DNA from: Ptychodera flava
Lineage: Eukaryota; Hemichordata; Enteropneusta; Ptychoderidae
Length of the DNA: 64,000 nt
Direction of reading: 5' to 3'
Assembly: GCF_041260155.1 (NCBI RefSeq)
Contig: NC_091931.1
Span: forward strand, 27,917,654 to 27,981,653
Part shown: in pieces, positions 41,901 to 51,255 of the stretch
Position numbering within the stretch: position 1 is the stretch's first letter
Layout of the letters: every line of letters begins with the position of its first letter
Notes under the pieces: generated by a model
What the model was told of the DNA's origin: nothing
Seen by the model: the letters and a program-made list of their open reading frames with translations, nothing else
Databases searched by the model: none
Position numbers and translations under genes: made by a program

Positions 41901-42949
41901 CTAGGTCAAGAAACCGTTGAACTTTGAGTCATCGACGCCTCGATATACACTGCATCATTCAATTCCGTATTCAACACAGCATCGTTTTCTTAAACGTAAG
42001 AGGCGATACAAAAAAGTTTTAAGTGTTTACTTATTTAGCGTTGAATGTGCTGTCACCTTTCGTTGTAGCAATTCGACTGAAGGGACCAAACTTGTGCCTC
42101 CAAAGTGTTGAAGGGCAGTGTTCTGCTCACAAATATAAGGGAACCAGCTTATTCCCATTACACAATTTGAAGGACGCTGAGACAGCTTTTGTGTCGTTTC
42201 GCCATACAAAAAGAAAGAGAGTGTGTGTGTGTGAATCACAGAATGCCGACGAGTGATAATCGTTTTTTTTTTTCTCTGCGTTGTAGGTGGCACAATACAA
42301 CCGTGAACTGGCCAAGCATGTTTGCATCGTGGCGCGAATGACACCAAACACAGTGCGTTGCTTTATTTTAGGGGAAGACCCCTAGCTGAAGTTGCACTGT
42401 GAAATTTCTATGGTTTCCCCAATAACATGCATTATAATGCACAACTTGTGCGACAAACTATGCCCTAGTAAATACATGTAGTTCGACAATCAAACATAGG
42501 ATGCACTTCTTATGCATTTTCTAAAGTGTCTATGCCAGTTGAGAATTTTGACAACTTTGAGAGCTTATTATTTTATTTAAGAAGGCACTGTAGTATGTTC
42601 ATGATCCATCCTACCAAAAAATATTCATGAACCATCGATAACACAGAGCTGATATTTCACTTTCATGTTTACATGTAGCTAGTGACCGTGATTTGAATAA
42701 AGAAAAGGGAAGGGATTATACATGATTGAACTGCCAGACTTTTCATACTTACAGTTGGTGAATTTGAGAAGGGAGACCCGATGGAATGCTAGTGAAGGAG
42801 TCTCGACATATAACAGCTTGCGAGTCGTCGCATATACAGCCGCTGGGAAGACTCCCACACCACGTAGACGAGGCCGGGTCCGCGAAGAGCAACGCTGTAA
42901 TCGAGGCATAGACCAGCGTGATCGTCCCCAAAGCGTTGAAGAGGCCCAT
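22652..42949 (-). CDS. Receptor tyrosine kinase: LRR, FN3, TM, kinase
   Basis: A complete 786-residue single-pass receptor. Exons, 5' to 3': 42949-42753, 41220-41149, 33388-33317, 32157-32086, 30424-30353, 30023-29946, 26035-25866, 25251-24895, 24531-23609, 22999-22652. All have AG/GT borders and phases that agree. Domains: signal peptide about 1-28, LRRNT about 31-52, five LRRs about 64-187, LRRCT about 190-244, fibronectin III about 246-355, membrane helix about 410-432, kinase about 504-768, then an 18-residue tail. Kinase words: [40 protein letters not shown]. The kinase resembles Trk/ROR, but Trk receptors carry Ig domains where this one has FN3, and no C-terminal PLC-gamma-type YLDVL tail is present. 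The ligand is unknown. Three catalytic positions deviate (see findings). Confidence 0.93.
23609..24531 (-). CDS. Kinase exon 9: transmembrane helix to activation loop
   Basis: A large 923-base exon, acceptor ctccattcag, donor gtaagt. Encodes a Gly/Ser/His-rich stalk, the helix [15 protein letters not shown]..., a juxtamembrane stretch, the G-loop (HAGGFGRLY, residues 506-514), beta-3 Lys533, alpha-C with Gln550 in the Glu position, gatekeeper Phe579, an insert rich in P, Q and S near 595-612, HRD loop Asp639/Asn644 and DLG 657-659. The TM is followed by KVWLPRR, a normal stop-transfer sequence. Confidence 0.95.
24895..25251 (-). CDS. Kinase exon 8: fibronectin type III domain
   Basis: Acceptor catttgcag, donor gtgagg. 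One FN3 domain: [18 protein letters not shown] (strands A and B with the core Trp), then [20 protein letters not shown] with the conserved Leu and Tyr, and NEVGRGPFS. No pair of cysteines in Ig spacing is present, so this is not a Trk Ig domain. Confidence 0.9.
25866..26035 (-). CDS. Kinase exon 7: LRR C-terminal cap
   Basis: Acceptor ctcaacag, donor gtatgt. Encodes [19 protein letters not shown], then KCTNQDD and DVRC: the NP-C-C...W...C...C pattern of an LRRCT. The acceptor is the one upstream of a second AG. Only this choice keeps the phase with exon 6 and adds the expected SLD. Confidence 0.93.
26168..29856. mobile_element. 3.7-kb foldback transposon with long inverted arms
   Basis: Left arm 26168-27685 is nearly the exact reverse complement of right arm 28177-29856, around a 491-base spacer. 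The outer ends read ttatggtgtcc and ggacaccataa. A 5-bp direct repeat, TTCCA, flanks the element (26163-26167 and 29857-29861), fitting a target-site duplication. Each arm has subterminal tandem repeats of roughly 96 bases built on caacatgctattt words (26236-26530 left, 29338-29815 right). The right arm has more copies, which explains its extra length. No transposase was recognised and the superfamily is undetermined. The element sits in the receptor-kinase intron between the LRRCT and LRR5 exons. Confidence 0.93.
27660..27944 (-). CDS. Coding-like open frame in the foldback spacer
   Basis: A 94-codon open stretch that starts without ATG near a possible acceptor (ttcatcag) and ends at TGA 27660-27662. 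Its first Met is at 27848. The residue mix is protein-like, with runs such as [16 protein letters not shown] and [16 protein letters not shown]. It covers part of the spacer and ends in the left arm. It could be a captured host exon or the tail of a lost transposon gene. I do not recognise it. Confidence 0.35.
   Translation of the reverse strand, partial: HSLHQADHHRENTAIGRELESTDHEYDGLHRRMVTLLRLVVVLNGTGHGIINDDVVTNLQQAEYEISQLQACVYDEGYYVELERKAKPSRQVYK
29946..30023 (-). CDS. Kinase exon 6: LRR 5
   Basis: Seventy-eight bases, phase 2 to 2, acceptor tttttttcag, donor gtacgt. Encodes [20 protein letters not shown] and TAVKL, a 26-residue repeat with the LxxNxL core. Confidence 0.93.
30353..30424 (-). 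CDS. Kinase exon 5: LRR 4
   Basis: A 72-base exon, one 24-residue repeat: [20 protein letters not shown] then LHEL. Acceptor atatttcag, donor gtaagt, phase 2. Confidence 0.95.
30535..30893 (+). mobile_element. TTAA-flanked MITE, copy 4
   Basis: Full-length copy, ttaaggtcgaacgcgctttg to tcttccttaa, in the kinase intron between LRR3 and LRR4. The internal atggcggccatttt word is present. Confidence 0.85.
32086..32157 (-). CDS. Kinase exon 4: LRR 3
   Basis: A 72-base exon, one repeat: [20 protein letters not shown] then LRHL. Acceptor cgcttacag, donor gtgagt, phase 2. Confidence 0.95.
33317..33388 (-). CDS. Kinase exon 3: LRR 2
   Basis: A 72-base exon, one repeat: [20 protein letters not shown] then LESL. 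Acceptor ttcttgcag, donor gtaagt, phase 2. Confidence 0.95.
34463..34819 (+). mobile_element. TTAA MITE, copy 5 (worn ends)
   Basis: Starts ggtagaatgccccccgggac and ends gcgcgaactacctc. The flanking TTAA words are lost. In the 7.8-kb kinase intron between LRR1 and LRR2. Confidence 0.8.
35483..35831 (-). mobile_element. TTAA MITE, copy 6
   Basis: Minus-orientation copy: begins ataaggtagtacg, with gcgcctcgaaaatgaaagac inside, and ends gcacgcaaccttaa. About 660 bases from copy 5 in the same intron. Confidence 0.85.
36550..37180. other. CpG- and GC-rich patch inside a kinase intron
   Basis: This stretch is visibly richer in G, C and CpG than the AT-rich intron around it. It holds a 175-codon plus-strand frame (36700-37227) and a minus-strand frame (36550-36807), neither of which resembles a known protein. 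It could be an internal promoter or unmethylated island. That is inference. Confidence 0.3.
37771..37996. repeat. (GA)n and (CT)n microsatellites
   Basis: A GA run at 37771-37829 and a CT run at 37931-37996, about 100 bases apart, in opposite sense to each other, so a transcript of either strand could pair with itself. Confidence 0.95.
38030..38322. repeat. Two long (TA)n tracts
   Basis: TA repeats at about 38033-38102 and 38250-38322, separated by about 150 unique bases, directly following the CT run. This makes a very AT-rich, flexible segment in the kinase intron. Confidence 0.95.
38900..38969 (+). repeat. (CT)n microsatellite
   Basis: About 70 bases of CT repeat in the same intron. The remaining intron to 41148 shows no recognised element. 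Confidence 0.95.
41149..41220 (-). CDS. Kinase exon 2: LRR 1
   Basis: A 72-base exon, one repeat: [20 protein letters not shown] then LISL. Acceptor cgttggcag, donor gtaagt, phase 2. It joins in frame to IHQL of exon 1. Confidence 0.95.
42753..42949 (-). CDS. Kinase exon 1: start codon, signal peptide, LRRNT
   Basis: ATG at 42947-42949 in a good context (cacgATGg). The first about 28 residues are hydrophobic ([20 protein letters not shown]). Then comes the cap [13 protein letters not shown]...VICRD with four cysteines in LRRNT spacing, and [12 protein letters not shown]. Donor gtaagt leaves two bases of a Leu codon. Confidence 0.92.
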
Positions 42950-43540
42950 CGTGGCAGTGACGTCGTTGCACTATGTTAACTTTCCCTCGTATGAACAAAG
43001 GTGTCCCTCGAAGAAATATCTGTGGTCGAAAATAAAGAGTAAGCCAGTCGAGTTATCTTGACAAGTGGCTGTTACTCGGATGGCTGTGCATGTTTGTCAC
43101 GCTGCTTACTGTTAATGTTATGATGATACTGCAACGAATGCGTGATTTGATGGGGGAGGTTTTTTGCATAAACACCACCAATGTCGACGCTGCTTGACAT
43201 TTCCATCGGACAATAGAAGTCGGTAAGCCTATAATAGGAGAGAGGGAATCTTTTGTTCCCTTGTTCACCTCACTTGAAAGTGATTGGTGCTTGCTTTGCC
43301 TGGCGAGTACAGCGCCCTCTAGCGTGAGATAAGCCCAGATTTGGTTGGACGGCGGTACAAAATGAAGTTGTACTGGCATACAAATAATAATATGGACAGC
43401 CATGGCATATTTTCGTTAGTTTTAGGAAAAGAAACAGATGCACACTCTGTATTGTCTTTTGTTGTAACCAGATCTGTGTTTGCCTTGTCTTAGAAACCCG
43501 TGAATATCGTGGTGAGCCACGGTTAAGGAAACCGTGTCGC
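42950..43540 (-). other. Upstream region of the receptor kinase
   Basis: Probably holds the 5' UTR and promoter of the minus-strand kinase. I see no clear TATA box. A GATA-type word (agataa) lies about 100 bases before the ATG. The hAT element begins 600 bases upstream of the start codon. Confidence 0.35.
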
Positions 43541-43548
43541 GGTTGAAC

Positions 43549-45833
43549 CAGTGTGCGAAATTAAGAGAAAATAGCTTCAGGTCATAAGGACCTGCACCAA
43601 GCCAAAGCTTCAGGTCCTTACAGAAAACTACCGGTCCTCAATAAATGCAGTGTTAACGACCATTAAAGTCAACTTCTCCACCAATACTATGCTTTTGAAT
43701 GTTGTAATATTTCAAGTATTCACTCCAAAGGACTATTGCGCACATAAATTGCAGAATAGTGTAAGTGAATGATCATGAAATGTTCATCTACATGATCTGG
43801 AATCTGACAGGATCTGTCATGAGCACACATTTGTCAATGTTTTCCACCAAAGGGGGGGGGGACTATGGGACTAACAGGAGAATTTGACATTTTTTCTAGC
43901 CATGTCAAATCCCCCCACTCTCGGACTATAAAACGATATCAAACACCCAGGGGCCGGGGAATACGGTCTCATTCACTGGCTACATGTGGATGATGAAAGC
44001 GAGAAAGTTTGTCTCTCATGACTTTCTATGGGGAATGTTGTTCTCTACATTGCTATGTACAATTGTACACTACACCAGGGCATGTGATATTGTGATTTGA
44101 AAATGGTTGGCGAGCTGAAAATCACTTCTGAAATAAACCAGGCAGGTGGTAGAAGAGTGAGTGAATAACTTAGTACCCTGAAAACAGTCATGAGTAAGGG
44201 GAGTGTATGAATAAATTTTTATGCAAACATTGATAACTACGACTTTTTATTGTAATGTAAAACAGAAGGGAGAAAATACCTGGTATGTATTTTGATATGA
44301 CGTATGGATTACTTTCAAATTTTTTCAAAAAATATAAAGATGCTTAAATATGACCTCTGTTGCATTCATGAAGAAACAGATGAAGTTATACTTTCAATTA
44401 AAAGACAAGTATCGTAACTTTTTCTCAATTATAGAAATTGCAGACAACATGAATGGCACACGACGCCACTCGCGGAAATAAATGCATATTTTCTGATCGA
44501 AAAGTTTTGCCTTAGCGATTGCTGGGTCTCATCGCCCTTTGAAAGCTTAAAGTTATTAAAATGACTCTGAAAAGTTTGACAAACACTCAATACTGCTGAA
44601 AACATCGACAAGATCAGTTAATGATACCGTAAAATCTGAAAAGACGTAATTTTTGCGACATTTAGGCCTATACAGTCCAGGATGACGGTGAGTTTTGCCT
44701 GCCTGTCGTGAAACGGTATACATCGAAACAATTTGAAGCCCTAATCTCGGCCTCTGAGAGTATACACGAGGGATCGTGCAACTCGACAAAACTGTTAATG
44801 ATAAGGCCGCTCTCTTTTATAAAATGTACACTTGTTATCACGATATATCCTGGTAACAGTAGGCCTTGTGAACTTTGGTTAAATACCAACGAGCAAGCAA
44901 GATGTTCTAGCGGTCCACAAACAAACGCAGCGAAACGTGAACTTGCCTGTCGACTGCAGGTAGCACTTTTAGGCTGTCGTGTAACATCTAGTCCTTGTAT
45001 CGGGCGTAGTTCAAAACCATAGATGTAAAAAAATACCTCCATGTTCAAAACCAAATATGTTTATTTTAGTCAACAGCACTGTTCTCGTAGTAGGTTTTTG
45101 TCCTAAACTCTTCTATGAACCGCTTATGTTTTGAGCGCTTCAATGGAAAATCAAAGCGAGGAAAATGGAGTCAGTTCGATAAAATTAAGGGCTGTATTAT
45201 GTACATTTGTGTACATGTAAATTCCGAACACTTAAAGTGTGGAACTAGTGAAGTGATATATGACACAGATATGTTAACATTACCAGGGTTAGGCCTACAC
45301 TCAATAGACGAGTATTATTATAATATTGTGTCACACTGTTGCACCAAAATCAATCCATTCCATTCCTAGAATCTGCATGCACGGACGTAATTCATCCTGA
45401 TCTGAATGTAATCAGCTTCACCGTGCTATGCGCGTCGATCGGAGGGATTAGACTCTTTCTAAATGTAAAGTCGCAAGACAAAAAAATTACTATATTGCGA
45501 CATTGTCAACCCCCCGGTCTGGCGTACCATAGAAATCGAATTCCCCACAACCAGGACGCGAAGTGCGATCAATATCCCCTGTTGCCCCGCACTCCGGGGG
45601 ATCCCACGGTGGAAAACATTGATAGATGCATGACATTCAAGTCTGAATCGCATGATTCAGAGTCAGTCATCATCTGCATCTGTTACATCTGTTACAGGTC
45701 TTGATGGAGAAATTTCCATCATTTATTCCAAATTCCAGTCGGTCATAAGGACCGACATGTTGCTAAAAACTTTCGGCCCGACGAGAAATCTGTCGGTCTC
45801 GGACCGTCGGACCGACGTTAATTTCGCACACTG
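43549..45833. mobile_element. hAT-type DNA transposon, 2.3 kb, no transposase seen
   Basis: Both ends are perfect inverted repeats, CAGTGTGCGAAATTAA, flanked by an identical 8-bp duplication GGTTGAAC (43541-43548 and 45834-45841). CA-initial ends and 8-bp duplications are typical of hAT elements. Subterminal palindromes ggtcataaggacc occur near both ends (43578-43594 and 45739-45755). Internal frames, such as 44668-45054 minus and 45339-45704 plus, do not resemble a transposase, so this looks like a non-autonomous or decayed copy. The intact flanks suggest a fairly young insertion. Confidence 0.88.
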
Positions 45834-45841
45834 GGTTGAAC

Positions 45842-47594
45842 CCAAACTCGTTGCCTTACACTCTTCAAATGTGTACATTAAATTCAACGCTGGACCTTTG
45901 CCATCCACATGTACCACAAAGCTCAGTCTAAGTACTTTCTCGGTGCTCATATGACGACAGAAAGTTTCGATTGATAGGCTAATTTCGATTGAATAACGTG
46001 CTATTAATATTTCCACATTAAATTTATGTTAAACCTATCAACCCACATACACACATAACTTACGTATTTTATGCCTAAGTCTACTTTTGTCCATGTCATG
46101 TATTAATCCTGATTGATGAAGTTGACAAACGGAAAATTCGCATTCTGGAGGTCCTCCGAGTCGAGATTAGGAAGACCGTTGCACGCAGTTTGAAAGTGCG
46201 CAGTGATCGTTGTCCATGAGTCTGCATCGCACCATGACTCCGAAAAGTATATTAGATGTGAATACATTTAAATACTCAATGGCACAGTTTATTGTTTTCA
46301 GCGTAGTTCTTTTATAATAAGTTCTTTTACTCCCTTAGCTTTATCATGAAGGAAGGTAGAACACCACGTGGTTTCGCACAGTCTATAATTCGCACGGGCC
46401 ATTCTGCTACTCGAAGGAGATCGACAACTCAGTAAAATCGGCTCATGCGCAGTTTAAAGGGCACACTTTGTTTCCACTCTCCATGTCCCTAGGCTTATGG
46501 TTATTTCAATTTAAATGACGGCATCTCACCAATTCGCGACTTTACCAATTACGGCTGCTTTCACGCTTATGGAAATTCATTCCTATTGTTGAGTTATGGC
46601 GACAAATGAGAGGGCCGAGAAATCTATAAACTGAAATTCGGTTTTACAACGCACTGCAACTATACTGAGCAACTAATAAAGAGACGTTTATCTCTACATA
46701 TTCGAAATTTCTCAGGAATATAATTTACCTCTTTTATTTTTTGCTTGCCATGATTCCCGAAGTGAAGGAATACTGAAACCATACCATGAATGAACAATAA
46801 ATCCTTCAAACCGTCGGGGAAAAAGCGGCAGTGAGAATTATTTAAAAATATCGGTAATTTTGCAAGACTCTCACTTTCGAACTCTAAAAGTAATGATCGA
46901 GCAAAGGTTTTATGATTAATCGCCTCATACTGGTTTTTTTTTTACTATAATTTCGATGATGAATAAAAGTTTAATTATAAATTTATAGTATAGCGGCAGA
47001 TCACATATTATGACGTCACAGATGTATTCATAACTAAAAATTGAAACTGGGGACGGCTACGGATGGAAATCACGCCTTTGTGTGCACGTAATGATCGATT
47101 TCCCGTATGCGAATTAATTATCTCAGCCGTCAAGAAAATATGCGCTCATATTTTATTTTCCCACGTGACGCTAGTAGGACGTCCGGACTTAACCAATAAC
47201 TCTCTATGCAACTGACAAAAAAATATTTCTTTTATTCACCAAGAGGAAGAAACTGATTAATCGGTGTGACAGTCCGGATTTAAATGCATGCCGGGAGTAC
47301 AGAAACAGAGCGCTAGGTGCATGGATGAATATCATTGTTAAACGTTGGATGTTTTATAGAAATTATGATCTACGGCGCCATGATGTTGCCTTTCCCCGAG
47401 CTGCAGCGATCACCTCATTTGTTGGCGAGTTCAATCGATATTAATATTGACAGTACTGGAAGCAATTACCGTGAGAACTATCGAATGTTGAATTTCATTT
47501 GACAAACATGAACTCACCATGATCCTGCATTTAGCAATCTCTATTGTTAAGCAGTGCGCTGCATTGAAAGTTGTGAAATTGTGGGGGACCGTGA

Positions 47595-47596
<2 letters not shown>
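45842..47596. other. AT-rich intergenic stretch
   Basis: Apart from the small frame at 46103-46267 I see no gene, RNA or repeat family here. Confidence 0.4.
46103..46267 (-). CDS. Small 54-codon frame, possible terminal exon
   Basis: Runs from ATG at 46265-46267 to TAA at 46103-46105. The residue mix looks protein-like, with SESWCDADSWTTITAHFQTA and LDSEDLQNANFPFVNFINQD. There is no clear acceptor, signal peptide or known motif. It could be a last exon of a minus-strand gene or chance. Confidence 0.2.
   Translation of the reverse strand: MYSHLIYFSESWCDADSWTTITAHFQTACNGLPNLDSEDLQNANFPFVNFINQD

Positions 47597-47680
<84 letters not shown>
47597..47680 (+). repeat. (CT)n microsatellite
   Basis: About 84 bases of CT repeat with two small interruptions. 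Frames through it on both strands are artefacts. Confidence 0.95.
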
Positions 47681-47683
<3 letters not shown>

Positions 47684-48462
47684 GCAGTAGCCAGTCGATG
47701 GATGCTCCATCCACAACAAGTGTTTCTACCAAAATGGCACCCTGTCAATATTTCCAAACGAGTTATAAGTACTTCTTGCTATATGTCGAAGTCATTACTA
47801 GTCTAGCGATTTAACCGCACATACGTCACCCTTCAGCTACAATGCTAATGTTCCTTCCACACACATGTATCGGGTCCATGTTTTTCAATGTGAGTTGAAT
47901 GACCTATATTACATGTAATTAAAGTTACTGGATAGGGCTGTGGAAGTCGATTTCTGCGTAATACGATTTCGTCAGAGAGAACCGTAAAACCATGAAAAGG
48001 CGATTTTAAAATGGATTGTTTTGTTTTGCTTTGTTTAGTTTTGTGTTCAGCAAAAGACGGACATGCCTCTCACCGATTAGAGTCTGTGGAAATAAAACAC
48101 CTCTGTGGAAAGAAACCACAGTGTGTCAATGCGTTCAAGACAATCGTATCCAGTATTCACTTCATACTGTTGACAAGTCGGTCGCATTCGTTAGATACTT
48201 GTCAAACGCATTAACAAACACCCTGAACATCTTCAAGAGCCTGCGTTTCAATGAGTGGGAGTGTATGTGTGGTATCCACTCTCAGTGACTTATTTGAAGA
48301 GTGCCACCACATATAAATCACGAGAATTGATTGCGAACCACCGGCATACCGCCACTGCGACCCGGCCCTTGGGACCCGGCCCGCGCTGGGACCTAGCCTC
48401 GCGCGTGACAAATTTATCATTTTGTTTTGCAAGACTCGCAAGTATGTAATGCAGTGGGTTTC
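47681..48462. other. No recognised feature
   Basis: Short frames only (for example 48016-48288), without splice support or known motifs. Confidence 0.4.
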
Positions 48463-48827
48463 TTAAGGTAGATTGCGCCTCGGGGACAGATATTCGGACT
48501 CTCAAACTTTTACAATTCTATACTGATATTCCACGTGTGGGGGTTCATTTTAAAGCTCTTGGTGTAAGAAAACATTTCGTCGCTTTAGTTTTTCGAAATT
48601 CGGAATTTAATTTTTCTCCATAGAGTTAACACAGGGATGGCGGCCACTTTGAATTTTAAAGATCGGTAAATATCGGTAATTTATTTCGCTAGTACAAAAA
48701 TTTTCACGGTGACCCCCGATTTTTATTATTGATTTTGAAAGAGAATGGTTGAAAGATTCAAAGTTTTAGCAAAAGTTTAGGCCCAAGTCTTTGCAAAAGT
48801 TTAAGTCTTGCACTTTCGAGACCTTAA
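48463..48827 (+). mobile_element. TTAA MITE, copy 7
   Basis: Begins ttaaggtagattgcgcctcg, has the atggcggccac word, ends ttcgagaccttaa. The right end has lost part of the inverted repeat. Confidence 0.85.
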
Positions 48828-50415
48828 ACTGTTGAGATTTTAAGACATGCATGTTCAAGCTAAGGTTAGAAATCCTCAGGAGTGGACCTTTGTGGGAAAG
48901 CAAAGTGTTAGTTATAAAAGTCACCTTTTTGTTGCAGGCAACGCCTGTTCAACCAGAGAGGGGTTACAGGCTGGTGTCCATGCTTTCGCTCTGACATTTA
49001 CAAGAGCCGAGCTGCATGATTAAACTCCATCTACACAGACGTCAGAGAGAAACCACTTTGACTGTGTCGGAAATAGGACTTCTGAATATGTGGATATTAA
49101 TAACCATTGCACGATTCACAAACAGCGAGCGGTAATGACGCATGGATATGACTTTCAGTGTTCGCGCAATGTGAAACCGGAAACTTTTTAATAATACAAA
49201 GGGTAAAAACTAACTGTCGACTAACGGCTTAAAAAACATGTCATGAAGTTTTGTCTGCATAAGTGACTATGGATACGTCGGAAGGAATTGGAAAAAACTA
49301 GGCGAGGCTTCAGAGTGAGAAAAAAACCGCTGCATGTGATCGAATGATCGACGAAGGGAAGAAGGCGAAGTATATCAATAAGCATCTCAAGTAGGGGAAG
49401 GCAATCAATGGGCGACTATAAGAAAGCAGTGGTAAATACAAGACTGCACAGACAATTTAATGTCGTTAGTATTTCAGCAACTTCGCCGGGCATGTGTTTC
49501 CATAGGTCCCTATATATGGAGCGTTGTTGAAGCAGGGAGCGGGTCAGAGGCCTAGCGGCAGACAGAGCAGACAGACTTAAATAGACGATATCTCACTAGT
49601 AGCATCGTCCGGTCCACACGGTACCGGTTGGAGTATTAAACCTTTCGAGAGAGGGTCCCTGCACGAGGTTGCACTAATGGTGACCAGTTCTGTCGCACAT
49701 TATGGTAGAGCCCCTAAAGTACTGTTGCCAAGGTTATCAGGCACCGAAAGATTCAATTGATGTCTGCCTGTCTATCTGCCTGCCTATCTGTCTGTCTGTC
49801 TGTATCTCTGTCTGCCAATCAAATAATTGAACTATACACCTATACGCACGAAGAAAAGCTCATATACAAACTGTTTATAGTCTGCATGATGAATATTGAA
49901 GCACATGCACGGTCGACTTGGCCGGACCGACAAACAAAAGTTTGAGAAAGCATTACGTACGTATAGTACACAGACTTGGGTATAAGCATGTAATGTATCG
50001 TAAGCCTCAAGTAATCAAGGACAATGCTGAACACTGAAGGCCAATCTGTCTAGATAAGTGTATTTGGATTACGTCGTAGCTTTTCACAGGTTGTTAAAAT
50101 GGAGAAAAATATGGCTATACTCACAGATAAGGAATAAACAGTATTCCGGTAGCAGGAGAAAAAATACGTGGCCGTGTCTGCTCTCGACTGAACTGTATCC
50201 TCTTGACTTGACACGTGACACCACTCTGACCTGGGCCTACCAATGATGTAAGCCAGCTCGCTTAGTCACCGTGGATGACTCCCACTCAACGAGCTGTTAG
50301 TTACACCGGCCAGACGTGAAAGTATCCTGAGTAATCGAATGAAAGTAAACTGGTTTACTTTCAATGTTAAATCCCATTGAATAGAGAGATGGGGAAAGAC
50401 AGACAGCAGACAGAG
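48828..50415. other. No recognised gene
   Basis: A good-looking acceptor (tttttgttgcag) ends at 48938, but no downstream donor or known coding sequence supports an exon. A short TGTC/TGCC-rich run lies at 49760-49816. Confidence 0.35.
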
Positions 50416-50427
50416 ATAGAGGAAAAC

Positions 50428-50478
<51 letters not shown>

Positions 50479-50520
50479 GAGGGAGAAAGAGAGAGAGACA
50501 GAGAGAGCCACGCGACAGAC
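50416..50520 (+). repeat. (GA)n microsatellite
   Basis: GA-rich run with a pure core at about 50437-50474 and imperfect GAGACA units on both sides. Confidence 0.9.
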
Positions 50521-51177
50521 AGAGACAGATAGAGACAGAGAAAAAGAGAGGTAGAGACAGACATAGCGCAAAATGTCACAGTTTGTGATTCAGAGTTAAG
50601 CTGTATCACAGCATTTAAGACAAACGTAAGTAATGGTTACGTAATGGTTGTCTCATACACCAGTATTGTTAAATGAAACTATACATCAGATGTATTTAGA
50701 AACGTCGTGGCTTTCTCGTTGACTGTACAGAAATCAAGCCGAGGAGTCTCTTGTATACTGACCAAACACTGGCAGCGTATTGTATATGCTCCAGTGCTGC
50801 AGATATTTGCTTTTCCATCCATCACTCTCTTTTGCTTTGCGACAAACAGTTTATGTGATGATTATGTGTACCACTTTTTTGCCCCCTGAGTGTCCTAAAC
50901 GTGGCTTCAAAATCGAGTGGATTGCCCCGGGGTGTTTCAGTCTTCAAGATATGGTCGAAAAAGTGAGGATTAAGACAGTGAAAAAGTGGTTTTACCACAG
51001 TAGTTATGTTTAGTCTGTCTGGCTGGCATTCTCAAAGTATCGAGAGCAAGCCATCCACTTTGAAACTTGCCTAATCCATTTTTGTATTCCTTTGACGTCA
51101 GTGAACGCGTTTCGTCGGCACAAGTAGTTCTTAGATGATACAATGAGATCACTGACTGGCTTTCTGATGTATTTCAG

Positions 51178-51255
51178 CCGTGCTACGTCTAAAAATATCT
51201 ACCGACCCCGACAGCTTCGGAGTTCCAGACGGACTAGCACACTTTATTGTGCAGT
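51178..51255 (+). CDS. Possible internal exon, unknown gene
   Basis: A 78-base open stretch, phase 1 to 1, between acceptor gatgtatttcag and donor gtgagt. It encodes VLRLKISTDPDSFGVPDGLA then HFIVQ, which looks like real protein. No neighbouring plus-strand exon was recognised and I cannot name a family. Confidence 0.3.
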
